A stretch of 64,000 bases of DNA from Halobacteria archaeon AArc-dxtr1 (GCA_025517425.1 JAOPJY010000001.1:1-64000), one strand, 5' to 3'. Positions 36,180 to 46,453 are shown, counted from the first letter of the stretch. The notes: generated by a model from the letters alone, not told the origin. Numbers and translations: made by a program.

Positions 36180-36980
36180 ATGGTAACCGTACGCAGCCTG
36201 CAAGAACGGGCGGGCTCGGAGCAGATCACCATGCTGACCGCCTACGACGCCCCGTCGGCCGAGATCGTCGACGCAGCCGGCGTCGACGTCGTTCTGGTCG
36301 GCGACAGCGTCGGAAACACGGCGATGGGCTACGAGACGACCCTTCCTGTGACCGTCGACGAGATGGCGAGCGCGGTCGGCTCGGTAGCGCGCGCGACCGA
36401 GGACGCGCTCGTCGTCGCAGACATGCCGTTTCTCTCGATCGGCGTCGACCGGGCGACGAGCGTCGAGAACGCGGGTCGGATGATCAAGGAGGCGGGTGCA
36501 GAGGCGGTCAAACTCGAAAGCGGGCCACACACCGTCGAGCTCACCGAACACCTCTCTCAGCTTGGTATTCCGGTCATGGCTCATCTCGGTCTGACCCCTC
36601 AGCACGTCAACCGATACGGTGGCTACCCCCGACAGGGAACCGACCGCGATGCTGCCGATAGAATTCTCGACCTCGCACGGGCCCACGACGAGGCGGGCGC
36701 GTTCTCACTCATTTTAGAGCACGTCCCCTCGAACGTGGCTCGCGAGGTCACCGACGCGATCGACTGTCCGACGATCGGAATCGGTGCCGGACCCCACTGT
36801 GACGGGCAGGTTTTGGTCTTCCACGACGCCGTCGGCCTGAGCGAGTGGACACCCTCGTTCTCGAAACAGTTCGGCGATGTCCGATCAGAGATGGAAGACG
36901 CGGTCGACGCCTACGTCGAGGCCGTCGAGAGCGGCGAGTTCCCCGCCGAGGAACATAGCCACGAGGTCGACGATCTATAG
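36180..36980 (+). CDS. panB: 3-methyl-2-oxobutanoate hydroxymethyltransferase PanB
   Basis: A 266-residue TIM-barrel enzyme of normal length. Metal and substrate residues occur in MLTAYDAPSAEIVDAAGVDVVLVGDSVGN and VVADMPF; the catalytic Glu lies in LILEHVPSNV. It makes ketopantoate, the first committed step of pantothenate and CoA synthesis. No other pan gene is adjacent; archaeal pantoate kinase and phosphopantothenate synthetase must lie elsewhere. Confidence 0.96.
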   Translation: MVTVRSLQERAGSEQITMLTAYDAPSAEIVDAAGVDVVLVGDSVGNTAMGYETTLPVTVDEMASAVGSVARATEDALVVADMPFLSIGVDRATSVENAGRMIKEAGAEAVKLESGPHTVELTEHLSQLGIPVMAHLGLTPQHVNRYGGYPRQGTDRDAADRILDLARAHDEAGAFSLILEHVPSNVAREVTDAIDCPTIGIGAGPHCDGQVLVFHDAVGLSEWTPSFSKQFGDVRSEMEDAVDAYVEAVESGEFPAEEHSHEVDDL

Positions 36981-37049
36981 CAGCTCGGTCGCTGCGAGGC
37001 CAAAACTGATCCGCCACACCAGTCAGCAGTACGGCGCCAGGAAGCGCCG

Positions 37050-37226
37050 TCAGCAGTAGTAGATCCAGACGGTGTGCCCATTCGCGCATTCGACCGTGCT
37101 GTACTCCCCGAAGGCGGCCACGTACGGCCTGACCACCAGCTCCACGTCCTCGTCGGGAACCGGGACGGCTCGCTCCCGTCCACACGTTGGGCAGGTGATC
37201 TCCTGTGTTTGTACTGTTTGTGCCAT
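37050..37226 (-). CDS. Small zinc-ribbon protein (58 aa)
   Basis: A 58-residue gene with strong GC3 bias, read from ATG 37224-37226 to TGA 37050-37052. The protein begins MAQTVQTQEITCPTCGRER, with a CPTC pair, and ends in VECANGHTVWIYYC, giving the second pair of ligands (C-x-N-G-H and a terminal Cys). It looks like a one-zinc ribbon. It lies between the convergent panB and hydrolase genes. Function unknown. Confidence 0.65.
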   Translation of the reverse strand: MAQTVQTQEITCPTCGRERAVPVPDEDVELVVRPYVAAFGEYSTVECANGHTVWIYYC

Positions 37227-37301
37227 CAGCTAGCGGACCACACGAGAAGAGATAAACCACACTCGTGATCTCCTGACAGGTGGTCGCCGCCGGCCCCGTG
37301 A

Positions 37302-38066
37302 TTAGGATAGAAATGACCGTACGGCGTCGTTGAACGCCCCTGGACGCTCACACATCGGAAGGTGGGCAGCCTCCCGGACCTCGACAAGTGAGGCGCGCTC
37401 AAGCGCCGCTGCGAGGCGCTCGTGCTCGTGTGGGGGCGATAGCTGATCGTACGTCCCGTAGACGGCGAGCACGGGTACCGACACGGCGCCGAGTTCGCCC
37501 CGAGCGTCGAAGGCGTGGTAGGTCAGGAAGTCACGCTCCGTGACGGCTCGGCCGGTTTCGAACAGCTGCTCGATCGAGCGCTCTCGGAGCGCCGACTCGG
37601 GATCGTGAAAGAACCGATCCGGTTCGTGAAGGAACTCCACCGCGCGCTCGAAGTCGCGCGCGAGCCACTCGATGAGATCTTCGAGCACGCCGGGTCGGGG
37701 GCCGACCCCGGTGACGATCACGGCCTCGGGATCGAACTCGCGCTCGAGCAGGACGTGCAAGACGACGGCACCGCCCAGCGAGGCGCCGACCAGCACGTCG
37801 GCATCTGTCGCCCGCGCGACCGCGATCACGTCGTCGGCGTACGCCGACAGCGTCGTATAGCCCGGCGCTGCGTCGATATCTGCGGATGCGCCGTGGCCGC
37901 TCAGGTCGACCCCGACGACCGTGTGCGCGTCGGCGAGCGCGTCCTGCCCGGACCAGGTCGCACTCGACCCCCCACTTCCATGCACCAGACAGACCGTCGA
38001 GCCGTCGTCCGGGCCAGAAACGACCCGGTACGCCGTCTCACGCCCGTGGTGGTCGACGGTTTCCAT
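37302..38066 (-). CDS. Alpha/beta-hydrolase fold protein
   Basis: A 254-residue hydrolase. The oxyanion region is VCLVHGSGGSSATW, the nucleophile elbow is LVGASLGGAV (Ser), the acid is probably Asp in YGTYDQLSP and the catalytic His is in REAAHLPMCERP. The proportions fit esterases, haloperoxidase-like and bromo/C-C hydrolases, and the substrate is not evident. Start ATG is at 38064-38066. There is no signal peptide. Confidence 0.88.
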   Translation of the reverse strand: METVDHHGRETAYRVVSGPDDGSTVCLVHGSGGSSATWSGQDALADAHTVVGVDLSGHGASADIDAAPGYTTLSAYADDVIAVARATDADVLVGASLGGAVVLHVLLEREFDPEAVIVTGVGPRPGVLEDLIEWLARDFERAVEFLHEPDRFFHDPESALRERSIEQLFETGRAVTERDFLTYHAFDARGELGAVSVPVLAVYGTYDQLSPPHEHERLAAALERASLVEVREAAHLPMCERPGAFNDAVRSFLS

Positions 38067-38323
38067 ACGTTTCCCAGGCGGACGACGAGTATAAACCCAC
38101 GAGTCGGTTCCGGACCGCGGAGTCAAGTAGCCGACGCCGACGGCTCGATTCGACGGTCGCGTCCGGCCGACCCGATCGCGGGCGGTACCGTAGCCGAGAG
38201 AGGCCGATGGCGACCATCCTCCTCTCATGACCACATCGCGGTACAAACGGCTTCTATTCTCTCTGAACTGCGATCAATCCTTTATCGCTAGACCAGCCGC
38301 TGTACGGCGATTCTTCGGGGAAA

Positions 38324-38358
38324 GATATTTATACTAGTAGGACTAACATTGGGTTAGT
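38324..38358 (+). promoter_or_regulatory. Promoter and inverted repeat upstream of the hsp20-like/cdc48 operon
   Basis: A TATA box (GATATTTATACT, 38324-38335) lies about 30 bp before the ATG at 38362. Between them, ACTAAC (38342-38347) and GTTAGT (38353-38358) form a perfect 6-bp inverted repeat spaced by 5 bp, overlapping the likely start site. It could be a regulator site. Confidence 0.55.
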
Positions 38359-38361
38359 TAG

Positions 38362-38613
38362 ATGACTCAGAAGACCCCACTCAGTCGCGACGAACGGTTC
38401 GTCCGCCGATACGAGTACGGCGACGACTCGGTTCTCGCTGTCGACCTCGGTGCCGAGCGCGAAGACGTCTCGGCCGAGGTCCTCGGAACGACCGTCATCG
38501 TCGCCGACGACGACGAACAGTACGAGTTCGAACTCCCCGAGGCGGCCGACGCCGACGCGCACACGTTTATCAAAAACGGCGTGCTCACTATCGAACTGGA
38601 GGACACTGCATGA
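38362..38613 (+). CDS. Small Hsp20-like/DUF7127-like protein
   Basis: An 83-residue acidic protein that looks like a minimal Hsp20 strand domain: [24 protein letters not shown], then [28 protein letters not shown], with the NGVLTI closing strand. It overlaps cdc48 by 4 bp (ATGA), so the two are translationally coupled. It may feed substrates or act as a Cdc48 adaptor; that is inference from the overlap. Confidence 0.75.
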   Translation: MTQKTPLSRDERFVRRYEYGDDSVLAVDLGAEREDVSAEVLGTTVIVADDDEQYEFELPEAADADAHTFIKNGVLTIELEDTA

Positions 38614-40874
38614 AACTCACGGTCAAACCCCTAAAACAGAAAGACGCCGGTCGCGGACTCGCCGCGATCGATCGCGTCGCGATGCGCGAACTGGATCTGG
38701 AGAACGGCGACTACATCGTGATCGACGGCGCTGGCGACGGGCAAGCGGTCGCCCGTGTCTGGCCCGGCTACCCTGAGGACGAGGGACGGGGCGTGATCCG
38801 GATCGACGGCCGCCTCCGACAGGCGGCAAACGTCGGGATCGACGACCGGATCTCCGTCGAGCCTGCGGACGTCCAGGCCGCCTCGACGGTCACCGTCGCG
38901 CTCCCACAGAACCTCCGTATCCGCGGCGACATCGGCCCGCTGGTCCGGGACAAGCTCTCCGGGCAGGCTGTTTCGGAGGGACAGACGGTACCGTTCTCGC
39001 TGTCGTTCGGTCCGATGGCGGGCTCCGGGCAAGAAGTACCGCTGATGATCGCAGACACCTCGCCGTCTGGCACCGTCGTCATCACCGACTCGACCGAGAT
39101 CGAGATCTCCGAGACGCCCGCCGAACAGATCGCGGCGAGCGCTGGCGCCCCATCGGCCGACGGCGTTCCCAACGTCACCTACGAAGACATCGGCGGCCTG
39201 GACAACGAGTTAGATCAGGTCCGCGAGATGATCGAGCTGCCGATGCGCCATCCCGAGCTGTTCCAGCAACTCGGCATCGAGCCGCCAAAGGGCGTCTTAC
39301 TCCACGGCCCGCCGGGGACCGGGAAGACGCTGATGGCAAAAGCGGTCGCCAACGAGATCGACGCGGACTTCCAGACGATCTCCGGACCGGAGATCATGTC
39401 GAAGTACTACGGCGAGTCCGAAGAGCAACTGCGCGAAGTCTTCGAGGAAGCCGAGGAGAACGCCCCGGCGATCGTCTTCATCGACGAACTCGACTCGATC
39501 GCGGCAAAGCGTGAGGAAGCCGGCGGCGACGTCGAGCGCCGGGTCGTCGCTCAGCTGCTCAGCCTGATGGACGGCTTGGAAGAGCGCGGTCGCGTCACCG
39601 TGATCGCCGCCACCAACCGCGTCGACGACATCGATCCCGCCTTGCGCCGCGGTGGCCGATTCGACCGCGAGATCGAGATCGGCGTCCCCGACAAGGATGG
39701 CCGCAAGGAGATCCTGCAGGTCCACACCCGCGGGATGCCCCTCTCCGAGTCCGTCGACCTCGATCGGTACGCCGAGAACACCCACGGCTTCGTCGGCGCC
39801 GACCTAGAGAGCCTCGCCCGCGAGGGAGCGATGAATGCCCTGCGCCGGATTCGCCCCGAACTCGACCTGGAGTCCGAGGAGATCGACGCGGACGTCCTCG
39901 AATCACTCGAGGTCACCGAATCCGATCTCAAAGAGGCCCTGAAGGGGATCCAGCCCTCCGCAATGCGCGAGGTATTCGTCGAGGTGCCCGACGTCACCTG
40001 GAACGACGTCGGTGGCCTGGGCGACACCAAAGAGCGCCTGCGCGAGACCATCCAGTGGCCGCTTGACTACCCGCAGGTCTTCGAGCAGATGGACATGCAG
40101 GCCGCAAAGGGCGTCCTCATGTACGGCCCGCCAGGGACCGGGAAGACGCTGCTCGCCAAAGCGGTGGCGAACGAGGCCCAGTCGAACTTCATCTCGATCA
40201 AGGGTCCCGAACTGCTGAACAAGTACGTCGGTGAGTCCGAGAAGGGAGTCCGTGAAATCTTCGAGAAGGCGCGGTCGAACGCCCCGACCGTGATCTTCTT
40301 CGACGAGATCGACTCGATCGCGGGCGAGCGCGGCCGGACGACCACCGACTCCGGCGTCGGCGAGCGCGTCGTCAGCCAGCTACTGACCGAACTCGACGGG
40401 CTCGAAGAACTCGAGGATGTCGTCGTCATCGCCACCACGAACCGACCCGACCTGATCGACGCGGCGCTGCTCCGACCCGGACGCCTCGACCGCCACGTCC
40501 ACGTCCCGGTTCCCGACGAGGAGGGACGCCGGAAGATCTTCGACGTCCACACCCGCAACAAGCCCCTCGCCGACGCGGTCGACCTCGAGTGGCTCGCTGC
40601 CCAGACGGAGGGGTACGTCGGCGCCGACATCGAGGCGGTCTGTCGCGAGGCCTCGATGGCCGCCAGCCGCGAGTTCATCAACTCGGTCGACCCCGAGGAG
40701 ATGGGTGACACGATCGAGAACGTCCGTATCAGCCGCGAGCACTTCGAGCACGCTCTCGATGAGGTCCAGCCGAGCGTGACTCCCGAGACCCGCGAGCGCT
40801 ACGAGGAGATCGAAGCCGAGTTCCAGTCCGCCGAACCGGAGGGACAGGAACAGCTCGGTCGAACGTTCCAGTAG
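38610..40874 (+). CDS. cdc48: Cdc48/VAT-type AAA ATPase
   Basis: A 754-residue double AAA unfoldase. The N-domain (about 1-185) has the double-psi barrel signature [16 protein letters not shown]1 carries Walker [10 protein letters not shown] (about 232-240) and Walker [12 protein letters not shown]2 carries Walker [10 protein letters not shown] (about 505-513) and Walker [15 protein letters not shown]. Both SRH motifs ([18 protein letters not shown] and [18 protein letters not shown]) are intact. It unfolds proteins for the proteasome. The C-terminus lacks an HbYX motif and ends in LGRTFQ. Confidence 0.97.
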   Translation: MKLTVKPLKQKDAGRGLAAIDRVAMRELDLENGDYIVIDGAGDGQAVARVWPGYPEDEGRGVIRIDGRLRQAANVGIDDRISVEPADVQAASTVTVALPQNLRIRGDIGPLVRDKLSGQAVSEGQTVPFSLSFGPMAGSGQEVPLMIADTSPSGTVVITDSTEIEISETPAEQIAASAGAPSADGVPNVTYEDIGGLDNELDQVREMIELPMRHPELFQQLGIEPPKGVLLHGPPGTGKTLMAKAVANEIDADFQTISGPEIMSKYYGESEEQLREVFEEAEENAPAIVFIDELDSIAAKREEAGGDVERRVVAQLLSLMDGLEERGRVTVIAATNRVDDIDPALRRGGRFDREIEIGVPDKDGRKEILQVHTRGMPLSESVDLDRYAENTHGFVGADLESLAREGAMNALRRIRPELDLESEEIDADVLESLEVTESDLKEALKGIQPSAMREVFVEVPDVTWNDVGGLGDTKERLRETIQWPLDYPQVFEQMDMQAAKGVLMYGPPGTGKTLLAKAVANEAQSNFISIKGPELLNKYVGESEKGVREIFEKARSNAPTVIFFDEIDSIAGERGRTTTDSGVGERVVSQLLTELDGLEELEDVVVIATTNRPDLIDAALLRPGRLDRHVHVPVPDEEGRRKIFDVHTRNKPLADAVDLEWLAAQTEGYVGADIEAVCREASMAASREFINSVDPEEMGDTIENVRISREHFEHALDEVQPSVTPETRERYEEIEAEFQSAEPEGQEQLGRTFQ

Positions 40875-41126
40875 GCGACGCTCGTCGCAGACGGTGTGAC
40901 AGCTCTTTTTGTTCTGTAATGGCGGCTCTGTTGAACATCTCTCTACCTGATAAGAGAGACGTGCCGAAGAGAGAGGATGTGTTCATCACGGACGACTTCG
41001 GTTGTTTCATCTCTGAACCCACGGATCACCCACGCGCGACACATCCACGAAACCAGACGTGCCTCGTCGTCCGCCAGCCTCCAACGGCGGAGCGCTTATC
41101 CGTTCGTGTTGCCACCACCTGAAGTA

Positions 41127-43142
41127 GTGACTGAGCCACAGTTGACCGACGTACTCCGAGAGACGCTTGCCCTCTTCGAAGCGGGAGGGGCACCAATGAC
41201 GACAACCGAGGTAGCCAGCCAACTCGACCTCGGCCGCCGGAGTACCTACGAGCGACTCAAACGACTCGTCGATCACGACCGGCTCGAAACCAAGAAAGTC
41301 GGGGGGAACGGACGGGTCTGGTGGCAGCCAGTTACGGACGGACAAGCAATCACCACAGGACAAGAGATGGAGGCGCTAGACAGCGACCTCGGCGCAGTAT
41401 ACGATCGAATCTCGGACAGTTTCTACGCCCTCGACGAAGAACTCCGTTTTCGCTATCTGAACGATCACGCAGTGGACTTTCTGGGACTTGGTGCGGACGC
41501 AATTGGGTCTGACATTCGTGACCAGAAGCTCACAGAGACGTTCGAAAGCGCGCTGTATGAGGCGCTTGAGACACAAGAGGCCGTGGTCTTCGAAGACTAC
41601 TATCCACCGTGGGACAAGTGGTTCCAGAACGCGATCTATCCCTCGGAATCTGGCCTGTCAGTCTACTCCCGTGATATCACCGAACGGAAACGACGTGAAC
41701 GAGAGCTGTCTCGCTACGAAACGATCGTCGAAACGAGTCCGATCGGGATCACCATCGTCGGCAGCGACGGCAAGATGCAGTTCGCCAACGACCGCGCTGA
41801 GGAGATCTACGGGCGGAGCAAAGACCAGATCAACGAGCTCACCTTCGACGACTCCGACTGGAACGAAGTCAGCGTTGACGGTGAACCGATCCCTGATGAC
41901 GAGAAACCCTTCCCGAAAATTATCGAGTCCGGTGAACCGGTGTTCGATTATGTTAGTGGCGTGTCCTGCCCGGATGGAGAGCGCGTCTGGATCTCCGTCA
42001 ACGGAGCGCCGGTCTCCGACGACAGCGGAAAGATCGAGAGCGTCGTATTCGCCATCGAAGACATCACTGAACGACGGGACCAACAGCGCGCGCTCGAGGA
42101 GAGCGAACGTCGCTACCGGACACTCGTCAAAAACTTCCCGAACGGCGCAGTTGGGCTCTTCGACCACGACATGCAGTTTACGGCCGTCGGCGGGGAGTTG
42201 CTGGATGCAGTCGGTGTCTCTCCGGGAGATCGAATTGGAAACAGCATCTACGACAGTTACCCAGATGATCTGGTTGAGGAGATCGAACCATACTTCGAGG
42301 CCGCCCTGGAGGGTGAACCGAACTCGTTCGAACTCGAGTATTACGATCGAAACCTATCCGTCTACACCCTCCCCGTCAGAAGCGCCGACGACGAGGTCTA
42401 CGCAGGGATGGTCGTCACACAAGACGTTACCGAACGACGGGAGTACCAGCGCGCTCTCGAGGAGTCGAACGAACGCTTAGAGCAGTTCGCCTACGCCGCG
42501 TCCCACGACCTTCAGGAGCCACTACGGATGGTTACGAGCTACCTCCAGCTGCTCGAGCGCCGACACGGAGATACGCTCGACGAAGATGGTGAAGAGTTCC
42601 TCGCGTTCGCCGTTGACGGCGCCACGCGGATGCGCCAGATGATCAACGGGCTACTCGAGTACTCGCGCATCGAAACGCGTGGCGATCCGTTTGAACCGGT
42701 CGATCTCAACGATGTCCTTGATGACGTTCGCAAAGATTTGCAGATGCAAATCGAGGAGCGTAACGCCGAGATCACAGCCGACGATCTCCCCGAGGTAGCT
42801 GGCGACGACAGCCAGTTACGCCAGGTCTTCCAGAATCTGTTGGGGAATGCGATCGAGTACAGCGGGGACGAGCTACCGCAGATCGACATTTCCAGCAGGC
42901 GTGATGACGACCAATGGATCATTTCAGTGGCGGACAACGGTATTGGAATTGATCAAGACGATCAGGAGCGTATCTTCGAGGTGTTCCAGCGACTCCACAC
43001 ACACGAAGAACATTCGGGGACGGGCATCGGCCTCGCGCTCTCCCGGCGGGTCGTCGAGCGCCACGGCGGCAAGATCTGGGTCGACTCTGAGCCCGGCGAG
43101 GGAGCAACGTTCTCGTTTACCCTGTCGGCTATCGATACCTAG
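41127..43142 (+). CDS. PAS-domain histidine kinase with N-terminal winged helix
   Basis: A protein of about 671 residues. Residues 1-65 form a winged helix (TTTEVASQLDLGRRSTYERLKRLVDHDRLETKKVGG). Three PAS domains follow (about 85-190, 200-310, 330-430). The HisKA box is YAASHDLQEPLRMV with the phosphorylated His near residue 460, and the ATPase shows NLLGNAIEYS, DNGIGID and GTGIGLALSRRV. There are no membrane helices, so it is cytosolic. GTG 41127 is taken; the frame is open upstream but low quality. No response regulator is adjacent. Confidence 0.87.
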   Translation: MTEPQLTDVLRETLALFEAGGAPMTTTEVASQLDLGRRSTYERLKRLVDHDRLETKKVGGNGRVWWQPVTDGQAITTGQEMEALDSDLGAVYDRISDSFYALDEELRFRYLNDHAVDFLGLGADAIGSDIRDQKLTETFESALYEALETQEAVVFEDYYPPWDKWFQNAIYPSESGLSVYSRDITERKRRERELSRYETIVETSPIGITIVGSDGKMQFANDRAEEIYGRSKDQINELTFDDSDWNEVSVDGEPIPDDEKPFPKIIESGEPVFDYVSGVSCPDGERVWISVNGAPVSDDSGKIESVVFAIEDITERRDQQRALEESERRYRTLVKNFPNGAVGLFDHDMQFTAVGGELLDAVGVSPGDRIGNSIYDSYPDDLVEEIEPYFEAALEGEPNSFELEYYDRNLSVYTLPVRSADDEVYAGMVVTQDVTERREYQRALEESNERLEQFAYAASHDLQEPLRMVTSYLQLLERRHGDTLDEDGEEFLAFAVDGATRMRQMINGLLEYSRIETRGDPFEPVDLNDVLDDVRKDLQMQIEERNAEITADDLPEVAGDDSQLRQVFQNLLGNAIEYSGDELPQIDISSRRDDDQWIISVADNGIGIDQDDQERIFEVFQRLHTHEEHSGTGIGLALSRRVVERHGGKIWVDSEPGEGATFSFTLSAIDT

Positions 43143-43268
43143 ACGGCCTGTGCTGACATTTCCATCTCGGTAATGTATATTCAGAGAGTGCTGTATTCGC
43201 GCTCTCTATGCAGCACGGTTGCTCAACCCTCTCTCCGATTGAGGGGTTCAACAAGGCCGTAAAATCGA

Positions 43269-44222
43269 CTACTCGAGGGCCTCGGCCGCGTCGCGTTCGA
43301 CCAGCGGTGTGGCGTTTCGCTCGGGGAGGGTGACGACGTCGTCGTTCGAGAGGGTGTACTCGCGCTCGTCGACGCCGAGGATGGAGCCGACGTCTCGCGT
43401 GATTCGGACGGTGACGCGCTCGATATCTGCGCCCGTCTCGGACGAGACGGTGTTTGCCGAGCGCTCCTGGGATTCGCCGGCCGACGTGTTTTGTGAGTCG
43501 TCCGACGATGCGTCCGAACCCGAGACGGATTCCGGTGTCGGGTCGGCCGGCGCTTCAGACCGCTCGGCCGGCGCCGGCCCCTCGCCGCCCATTACGTCGG
43601 CGGCAGTCACGCCCGTCTCCGATCCCGGAACGGCCGACTCTCCGTCAGGGCCGGTCGGCTCAGCGTCCGGAGCGTCGGACTCGCCCGCTTCCGCCGGCGG
43701 CGCAGGCGGCTCTTCCGGCGGAACCGGCGGTGCGTCGGCGTTGGCGCCCGGTTCCACAGTCCCCGCGTCCGGTGTGCTCCCGGCCGTCGCCGATTCGGCG
43801 TCCGGTTCGGGCCCGGCTTCCCTATCGTCCACCGTCGCGCCCTCTAAGACGTCGAGCACGCGGCCCTTGTTGTCTCGGATGTTTCCGACGAGCGTCTCGA
43901 AGAGTTCCTCCTCCTCGGCGGTAAGCCCCTCGGCGTCGGCAGACATGCCGGCCGCCGCGAGGCTCGCCTGCTTGACGAGCTTGCCCATCCGGCGCTCGTA
44001 GATTGCCTCGACGACGTCCTTGGCGGTCTCGATCTCGTCTGTGAGGCGGCTGACTTCCGGCGAGGCGAAGGGGTCGTCGGTGGCTGCGGCCGCGCGGTCG
44101 CGCTCGGCCTCTAAGTCGGCGATGTAGTCGCCGACTTCCTGGTAGAACGACGGGCGGAGCTGCTGGAGGCTATCCGTCCGGCGCTCTTTGCTCTGGACCG
44201 TGCGCAGCTCGTCTAAGTTCAT
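43269..44222 (-). CDS. DNA replication factor GINS (Gins51-type)
   Basis: A 317-residue protein. The helical A domain (about 1-140) is MNLDELRTVQSKERRTDSLQQL, then SFYQEVGDYIADLEAERDRA. A long disordered linker (about 140-260) rich in Pro, Ala, Asp and Gly precedes a small B domain (VTVRITRDVGSILGVDEREYTL). This A-linker-B order is the Gins15/Sld5-like form of archaeal GINS. It overlaps priS by 4 bp. GINS forms the CMG helicase with MCM and Cdc45/RecJ. Confidence 0.85.
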   Translation of the reverse strand: MNLDELRTVQSKERRTDSLQQLRPSFYQEVGDYIADLEAERDRAAAATDDPFASPEVSRLTDEIETAKDVVEAIYERRMGKLVKQASLAAAGMSADAEGLTAEEEELFETLVGNIRDNKGRVLDVLEGATVDDREAGPEPDAESATAGSTPDAGTVEPGANADAPPVPPEEPPAPPAEAGESDAPDAEPTGPDGESAVPGSETGVTAADVMGGEGPAPAERSEAPADPTPESVSGSDASSDDSQNTSAGESQERSANTVSSETGADIERVTVRITRDVGSILGVDEREYTLSNDDVVTLPERNATPLVERDAAEALE

Positions 44223-45394
44223 TCTTTCTCCTTCTCGGCGCGGCCGCGAGCCATGAGGAACATGGCGACGTACTCTGGGAGTGACTGGTCACCCTCTGAG
44301 ACTGTAAAGATATCGCCCCCGAGTTCGATCTCGCCGCCCTGATCGACGTCGACGGTAATCTCGTGGCCCGTGAACGTCTCGGGGACAGCGTCGACCAGCG
44401 GGTCGAACGCGTCGAGGTCTTCACGGGCGATACGCCGGGTTTCTAGGGCGCTGCCGCCGTGGAGACTCCCCGGCAGCCGGATGAGCCGGTTCGTGTCGGT
44501 CGTCACCGGCTCGTCGATCGGGGCGTTGTCGCGTTCGACCGCGAGCGCGGCGAAGCGCTCTGCGAGCTGGGCGACTGCGGTGTGGACCGTGACGTTGCCC
44601 GCCTCGAGCTCGCTGCGGTTGTTCCTGGCGGCGGCGAGCGTCGCCTGCGCTTTCCCCTCACCGATGCCGTCGAACTCGCGGAGCCGATCGATTGCCGCCT
44701 CCGCCTCGAGTTCGAGGAGGTCGTCGACGAACGCCATGAAGTGGTCGTGGGTCCGCGCGCCCCAGCCGCCGTCGATCCGGAGCGTTCGGCGCTCAGTCGG
44801 CGTCTTTCGGCCGAGTCCGGCGACCGTCTCGGTCTCGATCAGCTCCTCGAAGTCGAGGCCGATCCCGCGGACGTAGTCGACGATCTCGCGGCGGTGTTCT
44901 CGCTCTAAGTGCCGGACGCACTCGTCTCTGACGTGAACGTGGTAGCCTCTGCCCCCGGAGAAGACGACTTCGAGGTCGGTAAAGCCGAAGTCGTCTTCCA
45001 GAAAGTCGAGCAGCCGTCGCAGGGCGTCCTGGCACTTCGCGAGCATCTGGGCGTAGCTGTCCTCGCCGAGGGTGACCGAGGGGAGGTGGTCGGCGTCTAA
45101 GTCGAAGACGAGATCCGAGGAGCGCCAGTCTTTCTCGCTCATCGACCCAGCACCGGGGTCCCGATAGCGCCCCGCAGAGAAGTAGACGTGCTGGGGGCGC
45201 TTGCGGACGAGAAACTCGGAGAGGTCGCCGAGTTCGAGTAGCGAGCGGTGGCGAACCATCGTCGTCCCTGGCCCGTCCGTCCAGGGGATGAATCCCCACT
45301 CGCGCTCGTTTGCGTCCGGCGGCGGCGTGATCTCCGTGCGGCGGTAGTGATCCCGGAACCGCCCTCGGAGGTACGCTCTCGTCCGTTCTTCCAT
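44219..45394 (-). CDS. priS: DNA primase small (catalytic) subunit PriS
   Basis: A 391-residue archaeal-eukaryotic primase. The catalytic metal Asp pair lies in LVFDLDADHLPS, with SGGRGYHVHVRDE as the substrate site and TTDTNRLIRLPGSLHGGSAL as the C-terminal nucleotide-binding motif. The N-terminal MEERTRAYLRGRFRDHY is typical, and start is ATG 45392-45394. It synthesises RNA/DNA primers with PriL. The gene precedes the GINS gene in an operon, an order common in haloarchaea. Confidence 0.96.
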   Translation of the reverse strand: MEERTRAYLRGRFRDHYRRTEITPPPDANEREWGFIPWTDGPGTTMVRHRSLLELGDLSEFLVRKRPQHVYFSAGRYRDPGAGSMSEKDWRSSDLVFDLDADHLPSVTLGEDSYAQMLAKCQDALRRLLDFLEDDFGFTDLEVVFSGGRGYHVHVRDECVRHLEREHRREIVDYVRGIGLDFEELIETETVAGLGRKTPTERRTLRIDGGWGARTHDHFMAFVDDLLELEAEAAIDRLREFDGIGEGKAQATLAAARNNRSELEAGNVTVHTAVAQLAERFAALAVERDNAPIDEPVTTDTNRLIRLPGSLHGGSALETRRIAREDLDAFDPLVDAVPETFTGHEITVDVDQGGEIELGGDIFTVSEGDQSLPEYVAMFLMARGRAEKEKE

Positions 45395-45553
45395 ACGTCT
45401 CCGGTAGTCAGGGAGCGCGGACTATAGTCGTTTCCGAATGTACGCGATAGGAGAGACGGTGCCCCCGAGAGAGACCGGTCCTCCTGGCGACTGCCGAACC
45501 GACCGTTCGTACCCGGCGATCGCGAACACTGGTGGCTATCGACGCGGCGTGGG

Positions 45554-46453
45554 TTATGCCTCGCCAGGTGGTACGAGGTTCCGGCCAAATTCGTCGAACT
45601 CTTCGAAGGCGTCCGGGAATTCGCGATCGAGCGTCCGGCTCTCACGGTTGTCGGTCAGCGGGCCGAGATCGGCCGCGACCGCCTCCCAGCCCGGCTTCAC
45701 TTTGACGCTCTTGGCAGGCGAGCCAGCAGCGATGTGGTGGGCTGGGACGTCGCCCAGCGTCATCCCGGACGCACCCACCATGGCGTTTTCACCGATTCGA
45801 CAGCCGGCGCTGATCATCGCGCCGTAGCCCAGCCGAACGTCGTCTTCGAGGATCGTCTCGAAGGTCGTGACGTCGGTCTGGTCGACGGTGTCGTGGCCAT
45901 GCGTGTGGACGTGGGCACGATCGGCGATGGAGACTCGGTCACCGATTGTGAGCTGCCCGCGGTCGTCAAGCAGGACGTCGTTGTGGACGACGGTGTTGTC
46001 GCCCATCACGATGTTGTTGCCACACTGGATCTTGATGCCGCCGAACAGCCGGAGATTGTCTCCCGCCTCGGCGAAGAGGTGGTCAGCGAGGAGCTGCCTG
46101 AACGGCAGCGCGAACGCGAGGTTGGTGGCCAACGGTGATCGATCGAAGCCGGCCCACAGGTATCGTAAGTACTTCGCCTCGCGGAGTTCCTCGAGTGGCT
46201 GTTCGGCCCAGTGTTCGGTCTCGACCAAGGCGTTGCGTGGATCGTAACTCGCCACCCGGATACGGGTCGTTGGCGACAGCTTCTCACTGCGTTGATAGCG
46301 CTCGTACGCCTGGAGATCTCCGAATAGTTCAGCCAAGAGTTCGCCGACCACGGCTGCCGTCTCCCCACTGGAGAGGCGCTCGTCGATCGATTCGATCGCC
46401 GCGTCGACGGTCGCTTCGACCGCATGCGGTGGTGAAACCTGCCGTTTGGTCAT
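45554..46453 (-). CDS. Acyltransferase of the left-handed beta-helix (LbH) family
   Basis: A 299-residue protein. The helical N-terminus (1-110) is followed by hexapeptide repeats (about 135-240): IQCGNNIVMGDNTVVHNDVLL, LTIGDRVSIADRAHVHTHGHD, ILEDDVRLGYGAMISAGCRIG, NAMVGASGM. This shapes a trimeric LbH transferase. A candidate catalytic His lies in HVHTHGHD. The acceptor could be a sugar, an amino acid or a lipid; no context genes help. The cysteine and proline spacing is like haloarchaeal acetyltransferases. Confidence 0.85.
   Translation of the reverse strand: MTKRQVSPPHAVEATVDAAIESIDERLSSGETAAVVGELLAELFGDLQAYERYQRSEKLSPTTRIRVASYDPRNALVETEHWAEQPLEELREAKYLRYLWAGFDRSPLATNLAFALPFRQLLADHLFAEAGDNLRLFGGIKIQCGNNIVMGDNTVVHNDVLLDDRGQLTIGDRVSIADRAHVHTHGHDTVDQTDVTTFETILEDDVRLGYGAMISAGCRIGENAMVGASGMTLGDVPAHHIAAGSPAKSVKVKPGWEAVAADLGPLTDNRESRTLDREFPDAFEEFDEFGRNLVPPGEA

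Noticed and set aside
43190-43268. Possible terminator hairpins after the histidine kinase gene
   Set aside because: The stems are short with mismatches, so no clear terminator can be claimed.
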